64,000 nucleotides of DNA from Mumia xiangluensis (GTDB lineage: Bacteria; Actinomycetota; Actinomycetes; Propionibacteriales; Nocardioidaceae), in assembly GCF_010994095.1 (NCBI RefSeq), contig NZ_WJYO01000001.1:496001-560000 (forward strand), written 5' to 3'. Position 1 is the stretch's first letter. Every line of letters starts with the position of its first letter. Under the pieces are notes generated by a model. That model ran no database searches and was not told the DNA's origin. It was given only the letters and a program-made list of their open reading frames with translations. A program made the translations under genes and the position numbers. Of this stretch, positions 48,955 to 57,605 are shown one piece after another.

Positions 48955-49723
48955 CGTTGTCTCCTGAGGTGTCTGCGCCGACGACCGCGAAGAACACGTC
49001 TTCGAGGGTGGGCTGCTTCTCGACGTACTCGACCTTGGCGGGCGGGAGGAGCTGCTTGAGCTCGGCGAGCGTGCCGTTCACGATGATCCGTCCCTGGTGG
49101 AGGATCGCGATCCTGTCGGCGAGCTGTTCGGCCTCGTCGAGGTACTGGGTGGTGAGCAGGACGGTCGTCCCCTGGCCGGCGAGCTCCTTCACGGCGTCCC
49201 ACACCTCGATGCGCGCCTGCGGGTCGAGCCCGGTGGTCGGCTCGTCGAGGAAGATGACCGGCGGATCCCCGATCAGGCTCATCGCGATGTCGAGGCGTCG
49301 GCGCATGCCGCCGGAGTACGTCGCCACCTTCCGCCCGCCGGCGTCGCTCAGCGAGAAGCGGGCGAGCAGGTCGTCGGCGATGGCTCCCGGGTTCGCGAGG
49401 TGGCGCAGCTTCGCGACCAGCACGAGGTTCTCGCGGCCGCTCAGGATCTCGTCGACGGCCGCGAACTGTCCGGTGAGGCTGAAGGACTCGCGCACCTGCG
49501 CGGCTTCCGAGACGACGTCGAATCCGTTGACGGTGGCCGTGCCCCCGTCGGCTTTGATCAGCGTGGACAGGATCCGCACGACCGTGGTCTTTCCGGCGCC
49601 GTTCGAGCCGAGCAGAGCAAAGATGCTCCCCTGCGCCACGACGAGGTCGACGCCCCGCAGCACCGGTTGTTCGCCGTAGGACTTCGTGAGTCCGGCTATC
49701 TGGATGGCTTGCGTTGTTGTCAT
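48947..49723 (-). CDS. ABC transporter ATP-binding protein (DrrA-like)
   Basis: 258-aa ATPase. Walker A G39-S-N-G-A-G-K-T46, Q-loop near FSLTGQF, signature YSGGM at 136-140, Walker B IFLDE at 157-161 and a H-like switch region (T-T-Q-Y-L-D-E-A). The LSGRENL and C-terminal V-F-F-A-V-V pattern resemble daunorubicin-resistance ATPases. ATG 49723. First gene of the operon ATPase-permease-DUF1048-MerR. The upstream dyad with 19-bp spacing points to MerR control. Confidence 0.94.
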   Translation of the reverse strand: MTTTQAIQIAGLTKSYGEQPVLRGVDLVVAQGSIFALLGSNGAGKTTVVRILSTLIKADGGTATVNGFDVVSEAAQVRESFSLTGQFAAVDEILSGRENLVLVAKLRHLANPGAIADDLLARFSLSDAGGRKVATYSGGMRRRLDIAMSLIGDPPVIFLDEPTTGLDPQARIEVWDAVKELAGQGTTVLLTTQYLDEAEQLADRIAILHQGRIIVNGTLAELKQLLPPAKVEYVEKQPTLEDVFFAVVGADTSGDNDA

Positions 49724-49730
49724 GACTCAA

Positions 49731-49761
49731 GGTTGCGGCCCTGACGCAGGGTCAAGGTCAA
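49731..49761 (-). promoter_or_regulatory. MerR-like promoter of the ABC operon
   Basis: On the minus strand TTGACC (49756-49761), 19 nt and GCAACC (49731-49736) lie before the ATG 49723. CCCTG-N3-CAGGG (49739-49751) is centred in the spacer, the MerR geometry. GGTCAA is directly repeated (49750-49761). The -10 element is poor, as usual for activator-dependent promoters. Confidence 0.5.
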
Positions 49762-49834
49762 GCATCAATTTCGGAGAGGTCGGCCGTGCCCGGCGCGAGG
49801 TGCGTGCACGCGCAAGCTGTCGCATCGTTGACGG

Positions 49835-50917
49835 GTGACCGAGCTCTCCGAACCGTTCCCCCGTACGGCGCGCGACGGGCTCGGCCGGCTCGTGCTGCGT
49901 CGCCACGCCGACGTCGTCGCGGCAGCGCACGACCCAGCCACCTTCTCCAGCGCTGTCTCCCGGTACCTCCAGGTGCCGAACGGCCTCGACGGCGCGGAGC
50001 ACGCAGCGTTCCGGCGCCTGCTCGATCCGTTCTTCGCCCCGGAGCGGATGTCCGCCCTCGCCCCCGCGTTGGAACGCACCGCGCACGGCGTCGTGGCCGC
50101 TCTCGGCGTGGGGACGTTCGACGCGGTGTCCGTCCTCGGCGCGCGGTTCGCGGTCCGCGCGCAGTCCGTGTGGCTCGGATGGCCGACGGACCTCGAGGAC
50201 GAGCTGCTCGCCTGGGTGGAGGACAACCGTGCGGCGAGCCGGAGCGGTGACGTCGCCCGTACGACGAAGGTGGCTGAGCGCTTCGACGCGATCATCCGGT
50301 CGTTGCTCGCGGCACGCCGTGACGACGGCGTACCGGTGGACGTGACGACGGAGCTGATGGGCCTGAAGACCGAGGACGGGCGCGGGCTCACCGACGCGGA
50401 GCTCGTCTCGATCCTGCGCAACTGGACCGGCGGCGACCTGTCATCGCTCGCGCTGTGCACGGGCGTCGTCGTGCACTGGCTCGCGACGCACCCGGCGCAC
50501 CAACCGGCGCTCGCTGTCGCCGACGACGAGAGCCTCGACGCCGCGATCGTGGAGATGCTCCGACTCGACGACCCGTTCGTGTCGAACCGCCGGATCGCCA
50601 CGTCCGACACGACGGCGGGTGGTTGTCCGGTCGCTGCCGGGGACCGGCTCGTCCTCGACTGGCGCGCGGCGAACCGTGACCCCGACGCGTTCGCCGACGC
50701 CGACTCGTACGACCCGGACGGGCACGCCGCGGCGAACCTCGTCTACGGGACCGGCCCGCACGTCTGTCCCGGGCGACCACTCGCGACGCTCGAGCTCCGC
50801 ATCCTCGTGCGCACGCTGCTCGCCGCGGGGCGCGTCACGCTCGACGACAGCCACCGTCCCGTCCGTGAGGAGGCGCCCGCAGCGGGGTTCCGTTCGGTGT
50901 CCGTGACGTTGGCCTGA
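49835..50917 (+). CDS. Short cytochrome P450
   Basis: 360-aa P450-like protein; family members are usually near 400 aa. The heme ligand is C311 in GTGPHVCPG and the E240-x-x-R243 pair is present. The I-helix motif reads GGDLSS (199-204) instead of AGxxT, so O2 activation may be altered; the N-terminal A-B region is short. GTG 49835 is used. It is divergent from the ABC operon and has no redox partner gene adjacent. Substrate unknown. Confidence 0.85.
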   Translation: MTELSEPFPRTARDGLGRLVLRRHADVVAAAHDPATFSSAVSRYLQVPNGLDGAEHAAFRRLLDPFFAPERMSALAPALERTAHGVVAALGVGTFDAVSVLGARFAVRAQSVWLGWPTDLEDELLAWVEDNRAASRSGDVARTTKVAERFDAIIRSLLAARRDDGVPVDVTTELMGLKTEDGRGLTDAELVSILRNWTGGDLSSLALCTGVVVHWLATHPAHQPALAVADDESLDAAIVEMLRLDDPFVSNRRIATSDTTAGGCPVAAGDRLVLDWRAANRDPDAFADADSYDPDGHAAANLVYGTGPHVCPGRPLATLELRILVRTLLAAGRVTLDDSHRPVREEAPAAGFRSVSVTLA

Positions 50918-50935
50918 GCCGTGCACCCGCGTCCG

Positions 50936-51487
50936 TCACTGCCCGACGCGGCCGTCCACACACTCCCGTAGGAGGTCGGCGTGCCCGCAGTGCCGCGCAT
51001 ACTCCTCGACCCGATGCACCCACAGCTCTCGGACCGCGATGCGGTCCTTGCCGAGCCGCTCTCCCAGGTCCTCGTACGGCGCCAGCGCCGCGTCGGTCGC
51101 CGCCTGCTCGCGCGCAAGGTCGGCGTACGCCGCAGCCACCAGGTCCGGGTCAGCGTCGGCTCCGTCGAAGTCGGCGTCGTGCTCGCCGTACAGTCTCGGC
51201 TCCGGCGGGCCGAACCAGCCCCGCCAGTCGCGCTCGACCTCGGCGAGATGGCGGAGCAGACCGAGCAGCGACATCGTCGACGGCGGCACCGAGCGCCGGG
51301 CGAGCTGCTCGGCGTCGAGGCCGTCGCACTTCATCGTGAGCGTCAGCCGGTAGCCCTGCAGATAGTCCTGGAGCGTCGCGAGCTCGCCCTCCACCTCACC
51401 CGCGCTCTCGCGCGGGTCGTCGGCGGGATCGACCCACATGTCGGTGTACTCGGTGGCCTGGGTCCATCGCCTCGCTGGGTCGCTCAT
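50936..51487 (-). CDS. DinB/DUF664 family protein
   Basis: 183-aa DinB-type helical protein: L-A-R-R-S-V-P-P-S-T-M-S-L-L-G-L-L-R-H-L-A-E-V-E-R-D-W and WVHRVEEYARHCGHADLLRECVDG supply the metal histidines. ATG 51487 or 51496. It is convergent with the P450 gene. Related to thiol-transferase-like stress proteins. Confidence 0.85.
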   Translation of the reverse strand: MSDPARRWTQATEYTDMWVDPADDPRESAGEVEGELATLQDYLQGYRLTLTMKCDGLDAEQLARRSVPPSTMSLLGLLRHLAEVERDWRGWFGPPEPRLYGEHDADFDGADADPDLVAAAYADLAREQAATDAALAPYEDLGERLGKDRIAVRELWVHRVEEYARHCGHADLLRECVDGRVGQ

Positions 51488-51564
51488 TCCGCCCATGCTT
51501 GTCGCAGGGCTCCCGGCGGGCAAGTGATATCCGGGGCACCGAGGCCACCCGCTGGCCGTGCTCC

Positions 51565-52443
51565 TCAGGCTTCGGGGATCTCGCGCCCGAAGCTCGCGAG
51601 AGTGATGTCCTCCGGCTCGGGCCCACCCCGTACGCCGGTGTCGAGGCCATCGATCGCCGCGAGCTGGTCGTCGGTGAGCGTGAAGTCGAAGACGTCGATG
51701 TTCTCGGCGATGCGCGACGGGGTGACGGACTTCGGGATGACCTGGCGGCCCTGCTGGAGGTGCCAGCGCAGTATTACCTGGGCCGGCGTCTTCTGGTGGG
51801 CCGTTGCGATCTCGTTGATGACCGGGTCCTCGAGCGTCGAGCCCTTCGAGCCATCGCGGTAGAAGGTGATCCCGCCGATGGGCGACCACGCCTGGTTGAC
51901 GATCCCGCGCTCGCGGTCGTACGCCAGGAGCTCGGGCTGCCGGAAGTACGGGTGCACCTCGATCTGGTTGACCGCGGGGACGATCTCGGTCTCGTCGAGG
52001 AGCCGGTCGAGGTGTCGCGGCATGAAGTTGCTGACCCCGATCGCGCGGACCGAGCCGTCCGCGAGCAGACGCTCGAGGGCGCGGTAGGCGGCGATCGTCC
52101 GGTCGAACGCGCTGGGCAGAGCCTGGTGCAGGATCAGGAGGTCGATCTGCTCGATCCCGAGCTTCCCGGCGCTCTTCTCGAAGGCGTGCAGCGTGTCGTC
52201 GTACCCGTAGTCGGTGATCCAGACCTTGGTCTCCACGAACACGTCGTCGCGGGCGAGGCTCGACCGCCTCAGCGCTTCGCCGACCTCACGCTCGTTCATG
52301 TAGGCCGCGGCGGTGTCGATGTGGCGGTAGCCGGCGTCGAGCGCGGTCTCGACCGCCGTGATCGTCTCGTCGGGTCGGGTCTGGAAGACGCCGTAGCCGA
52401 GCGCCGGCATCGTGACGCCGTTGTTGAGAGTGAGGGTTTCCAT
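51565..52443 (-). CDS. Aldo/keto reductase
   Basis: 292-aa NADPH-dependent reductase of carbonyls. The catalytic tetrad is intact: D43, Y48, K73 and H106 (L-L-I-L-H-Q). The N-terminal N-N-G-V-T-M-P-A-L-G-Y-G-V and the C-terminal I-P-K-S-V-T-P-S-R-I NADPH segment are typical of AKR5. ATG 52443. It starts 30 nt after the flavodoxin gene stop and probably belongs to the same operon. Confidence 0.93.
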   Translation of the reverse strand: METLTLNNGVTMPALGYGVFQTRPDETITAVETALDAGYRHIDTAAAYMNEREVGEALRRSSLARDDVFVETKVWITDYGYDDTLHAFEKSAGKLGIEQIDLLILHQALPSAFDRTIAAYRALERLLADGSVRAIGVSNFMPRHLDRLLDETEIVPAVNQIEVHPYFRQPELLAYDRERGIVNQAWSPIGGITFYRDGSKGSTLEDPVINEIATAHQKTPAQVILRWHLQQGRQVIPKSVTPSRIAENIDVFDFTLTDDQLAAIDGLDTGVRGGPEPEDITLASFGREIPEA

Positions 52444-52473
52444 GGATCGCTCCGATCAGTGGTGGGGTTTCAT

Positions 52474-53181
52474 TCAGGTCAGGCCGACCCGCGACAACCA
52501 GGCGTCGACATCTGGACCCGCGTCCGCGACTTCCTCCCCGCGAACGGCAAGTCCTTCACCGAGAGTCGCGCCCCGGCAGGCGGCTGCGTACTCGTCTTCA
52601 CTGGTCCCCAGCCCACTCATGGCGTGGGTGGTGACGGGATGGACGGGACGGTCGGTGAAGTCGAGCGACTCGACGAAAGTACGCATGATGCGTGGCGGTC
52701 GGACGTTCCAGATCGGGCTCGCCAGCACGACGGTGTCGTACGCCTCGATGCTCTGCAAGGGTTTCACGATTCCCGGTCGAGCGTCGACGGCCTGCTCGCG
52801 GGTGTTCCGCGTGACGGTCTCGTCGTAGTCGTCCGAGTACGGCTCGACGGCTTCGATCCGGTAGACGTCGCAGCCGATCCGGTCACGGATCATGCCGGCG
52901 AGGACCTCGGTGTTGCCGACCGCGAGGTCGATCCTGTCGCCGTAGTAGTAGTTCTCGCCCGGGCGCGAGAAGTACGCCAGAAGCACGCGGGGGCGGGCCA
53001 CCGACGCGTCCGACGTGCTCTCGGTGGCCGGGCGGGCTCGGTCAGGCGCATCAGTCGACCTCTCGGAGCGGGAGCAGCCGCTCGCGGAGGCGAGCAGCAC
53101 GCCGGCCGCGGTGCCGAGAAGCGATCCCAGCAGCGCACGCCGTGTCGTCGTGCTCGTGAGCGTGGCCCGCGCGTGCGTCAT
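52474..53181 (-). CDS. Exported flavodoxin-like lipoprotein
   Basis: 235-aa protein. A twin-arginine signal (T-T-R-R-A-L-L-G-S) leads to a lipobox cysteine at C36 (ASGC). Residues about 65-235 resemble the flavodoxin-like fold: V-L-L-A-Y-F-S-R-P-G-E-N-Y-Y-Y-G, E-A-V-E-P-Y-S-D-D-Y and V-L-A-S-P-I-W-N-V-R-P-P-R for FMN binding. ATG 53181 overlaps the MFS stop (ATGA). Exported flavodoxins are uncommon; it may reduce extracytoplasmic substrates. Confidence 0.87.
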   Translation of the reverse strand: MTHARATLTSTTTRRALLGSLLGTAAGVLLASASGCSRSERSTDAPDRARPATESTSDASVARPRVLLAYFSRPGENYYYGDRIDLAVGNTEVLAGMIRDRIGCDVYRIEAVEPYSDDYDETVTRNTREQAVDARPGIVKPLQSIEAYDTVVLASPIWNVRPPRIMRTFVESLDFTDRPVHPVTTHAMSGLGTSEDEYAAACRGATLGEGLAVRGEEVADAGPDVDAWLSRVGLT

Positions 53182-54599
53182 GAGACCTCCGTGGTTCGGT
53201 GCTGCGCAGGGCCGATGACGGTCAGGACGACCAGCAGGCAGGCGACCAGCAGTCCGGTGCCCCAGGTGAGGGCGGTCGACACCTGCGCCGTCAGGTCGAT
53301 GGCGTCGGCGGACGCGGTGACCAGGACCGCGAGCCCGAGAGCCATGCCGAGCTGGTGGAACGTGTTGACCAGGCCGCTGGCGGCACCGGCGTCGTCGGCG
53401 CGGACGCCGATGATCCCGAAGCTGGTCAACGGGGCGAACGCCAGGCCCTGGCCGGCACCCACGAGGACCATCGGAAGCGCCACCCCGGTCAGGTAGGTGC
53501 TGCCCGGACCCACCTGGGAGAGCCAGCCCATCCCCACCAGCGTGAGGACGACGCCGGCAACGAGCACGTGCGCCTCGCCGTACCGCCGAGCGATGCGCGG
53601 CAGTGCCGTCGCGACGGCGAAGTTGACCACGGTCATCGGGAGAAATCCCAAGCCCGCCTGGAACGCGTCGAATCCGAGCGCTCCCTGCATGAGCTGCGTG
53701 GTGAAGAAGAAGAAGCCCATCATGGCCCCGAGGTAGAGCGCACGGGCGACGTACGCGCCGCTGCGACGCCGGTCGCCGAACAGGCGCAGCGGCATGATCG
53801 GCTCGGCCACGCGCCGCTCGTGCCAGACGAGGAACCCGAGCAGCAGGACAGCAGCCACGAGCGCACCGGTCACGAGCGGGTCGGTCCAGCCACGCTCGGC
53901 GGACTCGAGGATCCCCAGCACCAGGGCGCCGACGCCGAGCGTGGCGGCAGCAGCACCCGCGACGTCGAAGCGGCCCGGACGGGGGGACGACGGCGGGAGG
54001 AACCGCGGCGCGAGGACCGCCATCGCGATCCCGAGGGGGACGTTGATGAAGAACCCGGCACGCCACGAGACCCACTCGGCCGCGGCTCCGCCCACGAGCA
54101 TCCCCACGCTGGCGCCGATGCCGGCGGTGGCGGCGTACCAGGCGACTGCACGGGAGCGCTGCTCTCCCTCACCGAAGCTCGCCGTCAGCAGCGACAGCGA
54201 AGCCGGCGCCACGACGGCGGCCCCGACACCTTGGAGCGCGCGGGCGCCGATCAGCCATCCGCCAGTCGGTGCGATCCCGACAAGGAAGGACGCGAGGACG
54301 AAGACCAGCAGTCCGCCGACGAACACCCGGCGCCGGCCCAGCAGGTCGCCGAGCCGGGCGCCGAGAAGCAGCAGCCCACCGAAGACGAGCGTGTACGCGT
54401 CCTGGACCCACGACAGGGCGGCGGCGTCCATGTCGAGCCCGGCGGCGATGCTCGGCAGCCCGGTGAAGATCACCGAGTTGTCGAGCAGGATCAGGAAGTA
54501 GCTGACCAGCACGATCGTGAGGACGGCGCGCGGGTGCGCCGGCCCGTCGGCCGCGGTCCGCGCTACCTGAGGGCGGTCGACGGTGTCGACGCGACTCAC
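53178..54599 (-). CDS. MFS transporter, DHA2 family
   Basis: 473-aa exporter of the 14-TM DHA2 family. Motif G-A-R-L-G-D-L-L-G-R-R-R-V-F (about 80-95) and W-V-Q-D-A-Y-T-L (about 60) are hallmarks. GTG 54599 overlaps the ADH stop (GTGA). In the operon with ADH and flavodoxin lipoprotein. Substrate unknown. Confidence 0.91.
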   Translation of the reverse strand: MSRVDTVDRPQVARTAADGPAHPRAVLTIVLVSYFLILLDNSVIFTGLPSIAAGLDMDAAALSWVQDAYTLVFGGLLLLGARLGDLLGRRRVFVGGLLVFVLASFLVGIAPTGGWLIGARALQGVGAAVVAPASLSLLTASFGEGEQRSRAVAWYAATAGIGASVGMLVGGAAAEWVSWRAGFFINVPLGIAMAVLAPRFLPPSSPRPGRFDVAGAAAATLGVGALVLGILESAERGWTDPLVTGALVAAVLLLGFLVWHERRVAEPIMPLRLFGDRRRSGAYVARALYLGAMMGFFFFTTQLMQGALGFDAFQAGLGFLPMTVVNFAVATALPRIARRYGEAHVLVAGVVLTLVGMGWLSQVGPGSTYLTGVALPMVLVGAGQGLAFAPLTSFGIIGVRADDAGAASGLVNTFHQLGMALGLAVLVTASADAIDLTAQVSTALTWGTGLLVACLLVVLTVIGPAQHRTTEVS

Positions 54600-55645
54600 G
54601 GGGTGACCATCACCTTCAGTGCCTCGCGGGCGTCCATGGCGGCGTACCCCGCCGGCGTGTCGTCGAGGGAGACCGTGCGGTCGAACACCCTGCCCGGATC
54701 GACCGTGCCGTCGAGGACGGCGGGGAGGAGCTGCTCGATGTAGGCACGCACCGGGGCGGGGCCGCCGGTGAGAGTGACGTTGGGACCGAAGAGGCTGCCG
54801 AAACCGACCGGAGCGTCCTCGTACTGCGGGACGCCGACCCGGCTGATGACCCCACCCGGACGCACGACGCCCACCGCCTGGTCGTACGCGGGCATATGAC
54901 CGACGGCCTCGAGGACGACCTGGCTGCCGCCACCGGTGAGGTCGCGGACGGCGGCGATCCCCTCGTCACCCCGCTCGGCGACGACGTCGGTCGCGCCGAG
55001 CTCGACGCCGAGCCGGGTGCGTACGTCGTGCCGTCCCATCAGGACGATCCGCTCGGCACCGAGCTGCTTGGCCGAGAGCACCGCGAGCAGGCCGACCGCG
55101 CCGTCACCGATCACGGTGACGGACGTGCCGGCACTCACGCCGCCCTTCACCGCCGCGTGCCAGCCGGTGCCGTACACGTCGGAGAGCGTCAGCAGCGATC
55201 CGAGCAGGGCGTCGTCGGTGTCCTCCGTGACACCGGGGACCTTCACCAGGGTGCCGTCGGCGAGCGGGACGCGGACCGCCTCCGCCTGACCACCGGCGGC
55301 GCCGATGCTCGGGTCGTTCCAGAAGCCGCCGTTCACGCACGAGGTCTGGAGTCCCGCGCGGCAGAACTCGCAGACTCCGCAGGAGATCGCGAAGGGCGCG
55401 ATGACGAAGTCGCCCGGGCGCAGGGTGCGGACGTCTGCGCCGACCGCCTCGACGACGCCGATGAACTCGTGGCCCATCGTCGAGCCGGCGTCCGTGGGCG
55501 GCATGGAGTGGTACGGGTGCAGGTCGGAGCCGCAGACGCAGGACCGGGTGACTCGCACGAGGGCGTCGGTCGGCAGCTGGATCGTGGGATCTGGGGCATC
55601 GAGGACGCGGACGTCGCCGGCGCCGAACATGAAGGTGGCTCGCAT
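54596..55645 (-). CDS. Zinc-dependent alcohol dehydrogenase
   Basis: 349-aa medium-chain dehydrogenase. Catalytic zinc residues C38 (C-V-C-G-S-D), H59 and E60 (G-H-E) and structural cysteines C89, C92, C95 and C103 are all present; the NAD-binding V-I-G-D-G-A-V-G motif lies near residue 170. ATG 55645 or 55654. First gene of the operon ADH-MFS-flavodoxin-AKR. Divergent from an MmyB-type regulator, which likely controls it. Acts on an unknown alcohol or aldehyde. Confidence 0.93.
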   Translation of the reverse strand: MRATFMFGAGDVRVLDAPDPTIQLPTDALVRVTRSCVCGSDLHPYHSMPPTDAGSTMGHEFIGVVEAVGADVRTLRPGDFVIAPFAISCGVCEFCRAGLQTSCVNGGFWNDPSIGAAGGQAEAVRVPLADGTLVKVPGVTEDTDDALLGSLLTLSDVYGTGWHAAVKGGVSAGTSVTVIGDGAVGLLAVLSAKQLGAERIVLMGRHDVRTRLGVELGATDVVAERGDEGIAAVRDLTGGGSQVVLEAVGHMPAYDQAVGVVRPGGVISRVGVPQYEDAPVGFGSLFGPNVTLTGGPAPVRAYIEQLLPAVLDGTVDPGRVFDRTVSLDDTPAGYAAMDAREALKVMVTP

Positions 55646-55755
55646 GACTTCCATTCGACCCGGCCTCAGCGCGCAGCGGGAGTGCCGGTCGTTCCGGGTA
55701 ACCGCAGTACCCCCCACTCCACCGGCTCCCGACCTACCGTGGAGGAATGCCACCG

Positions 55756-56634
55756 ATGGACCTCCGTGCCGAGATCCGTGAGTTCCTCAGCTCACGGCGC
55801 GCGCGGATCACCCCCGAGCAGGCCGGGCTGCCCGCGTACGGCGGCAACCGCCGCGTGAAGGGCCTGCGGCGCGAAGAGGTCGCGATGCTGGCCGGCGTCT
55901 CGGTCGACTACTACGTCCGTATGGAACGCGGCAGCCTCGCCGGCGCGTCCGAGGGTGTCCTCGACGCGCTCGCCATCGCGCTCCAGCTCGACGACGCAGA
56001 GCGTGACCACCTGTACGACCTCGCACGCGAGTCGGGCAGCAGCCCCCGGCGGCGCCGCGCGAAGCAGGGCACCGTACGCCCTGCGATCCAGCAGGTCGTC
56101 GACGCGATCGGCGACGCGCCCGCGTGGGTGCGCAACGGTCGCCACGACATCCTCGCGATGAACCCGCTCGCTCGTGCGCTGTACGCGCCGGTCCTGGCCG
56201 ACCCCCGCCGCCCCGCGAACACGACCCGCTTCATCTACCTCCACCCCGAGGCGGCACGCGAGCTGTTCGTGGACTACGACGCGGTCGCCCGCGACGCGGC
56301 GGCGATGCTCCGGCTCGAAGCGGGCCGCAACCCGCACGACAAGGCACTGATCGCGCTCGTCGGGGAGCTATCGACCTGCAGCGAGCTGTTCCGGCAGCGC
56401 TGGGCCTCGCAGGACGTCCGCTACCACCGCAGCGGCCGCAAGCGTCTGCGACACCCGGTCGTCGGGCAGCTCGACCTCGACTTCGAAGACCTCGAGTTCC
56501 CGTCCGAGCCGGGTCTGCACCTCAATGTCTACACCGCACCCGCGGGAAGCCCGACCTCCGACGCGCTCAAGCTCCTCGCCTCGTGGGTCGCGACGCAGGC
56601 AGCCACCGAGGCGACCTCCGCGAAGGACTCCTAG
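55756..56634 (+). CDS. MmyB-type helix-turn-helix regulator
   Basis: 292-aa regulator. An XRE-type HTH at about 20-75 (R-V-K-G-L-R-R-E-E-V-A-M-L-A-G-V-S-V-D-Y-Y-V-R-M-E-R) is followed by the MmyB/PAS-like ligand domain with W-V-R-N-G-R-H-D-I-L-A-M-N-P-L-A-R-A-L and F-V-D-Y-D. ATG 55756 has GGAGG 10 nt upstream. Divergent from the redox operon and followed after 5 nt by arr. Ligand probably a fatty acid or similar molecule, by family analogy. Confidence 0.9.
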   Translation: MDLRAEIREFLSSRRARITPEQAGLPAYGGNRRVKGLRREEVAMLAGVSVDYYVRMERGSLAGASEGVLDALAIALQLDDAERDHLYDLARESGSSPRRRRAKQGTVRPAIQQVVDAIGDAPAWVRNGRHDILAMNPLARALYAPVLADPRRPANTTRFIYLHPEAARELFVDYDAVARDAAAMLRLEAGRNPHDKALIALVGELSTCSELFRQRWASQDVRYHRSGRKRLRHPVVGQLDLDFEDLEFPSEPGLHLNVYTAPAGSPTSDALKLLASWVATQAATEATSAKDS

Positions 56635-56639
56635 AACCG

Positions 56640-57062
56640 ATGCCGGACCTCGAGAGCCTCGGCCCCGACCTCGGACCGTTCTTCCACGGCACGAAGGCGG
56701 ACCTGCGGCCGGGTGAGCTCCTGGCGCCCGGGTACGCGTCCAACTTCGGCAGGCGCGCGACGGCGAGCTTCCTCTACCTGACCGCGACCTTGGACGCGGC
56801 GACCTGGGGCGCCGAGCTGGCGGTGGGCGACGCACCCGGCAGGATCTACGAGGTCGAACCCACGGGCCCGTTCGAGGACGACCCGAACCTGACGGACCAG
56901 CGGTTCCCAGGCAACCCGACACGGTCCTACCGCACCCGGCACGCGCTGCGTGTCGTCGGCGAGATCGAGCGCTGGGAGCCACATCCGCCCGAGGTGCTCC
57001 AACACATGCGCGACCACCTCGACGAGCTCGAACGGCAAGGCATCGAGGCCATCGAGGACTAG
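56640..57062 (+). CDS. arr: Rifampin ADP-ribosyltransferase
   Basis: 140-aa enzyme that transfers ADP-ribose from NAD to the 23-hydroxyl of rifamycins. F-F-H-G-T-K-A-D-L near the start, Y-L-T-A-T-L-D-A-A-T-W-G-A-E-L-A and the E-P-T-G-P-F-E-D-D-P-N-L-T stretch are almost diagnostic; the family length (about 140 aa) is exact. ATG 56640, 5 nt after the MmyB gene stop. Expected to confer rifampin resistance; activity is inferred from high similarity. Confidence 0.96.
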   Translation: MPDLESLGPDLGPFFHGTKADLRPGELLAPGYASNFGRRATASFLYLTATLDAATWGAELAVGDAPGRIYEVEPTGPFEDDPNLTDQRFPGNPTRSYRTRHALRVVGEIERWEPHPPEVLQHMRDHLDELERQGIEAIED

Positions 57063-57079
57063 CCCGTCATACGCCTCGA

Positions 57080-57466
57080 TCAGGGCCGACGGCTCGCCAG
57101 GACGCAGAACTCGTTGCCCTCAGGGTCCGCGAGGACGACCCAGCTGACGTCGCCTTGACCGACGTCGACGTATCGGGCACCGAGGTCGAGCAGGCGCCGG
57201 ACCTCGTCGTCCTGCTCCCGGTCTGTGGGGTTGACATCGATGTGGAGCCTGTTCTTGACGTGCTTGCCCTCGGGAACACGCGCAAAGGTCAACGTCGGTG
57301 GCACCGGACCACGACGGTCCTTGCCCTCAGGCACCAGCGGGGAGCCGATGGTGACCACCTCGTGCTCGTCGCCCTGCACCTCGTAGTCGAGGACCGCGCA
57401 CCAGAACCGGGCAAGCGCGTGGGGCTCGGCACAGTCGATCTCGAGCTCGGTGAACTTGCTGGCCAC
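57080..57466 (-). CDS. VOC family protein
   Basis: 128-aa VOC protein: K-F-T-E-L-E-I-D-C-A-E-P-H-A-L-A-R-F-W opens it, K-N-R-L-H-I-D-V is the middle metal strand and LADPEGNEFCV closes it. GTG 57466 has GGAGG 7 nt upstream. It is convergent with arr (17-nt gap). It resembles the actinobacterial glyoxalase-like domain protein group. Substrate unknown. Confidence 0.87.
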   Translation of the reverse strand: MASKFTELEIDCAEPHALARFWCAVLDYEVQGDEHEVVTIGSPLVPEGKDRRGPVPPTLTFARVPEGKHVKNRLHIDVNPTDREQDDEVRRLLDLGARYVDVGQGDVSWVVLADPEGNEFCVLASRRP

Positions 57467-57605
57467 GTCGGAACCTCCCCCGGCAGGGTGACTCGGACAC
57501 GACTCGGACGCAAGTGCTCCCCGCACCAAAAGGCGTGGCCCCGGCCGACGGTCCGGAGGGAAGATGGGTGAGTCCCCGCCGCCACCAGTGAAGAGGCGAT
57601 CCAGC

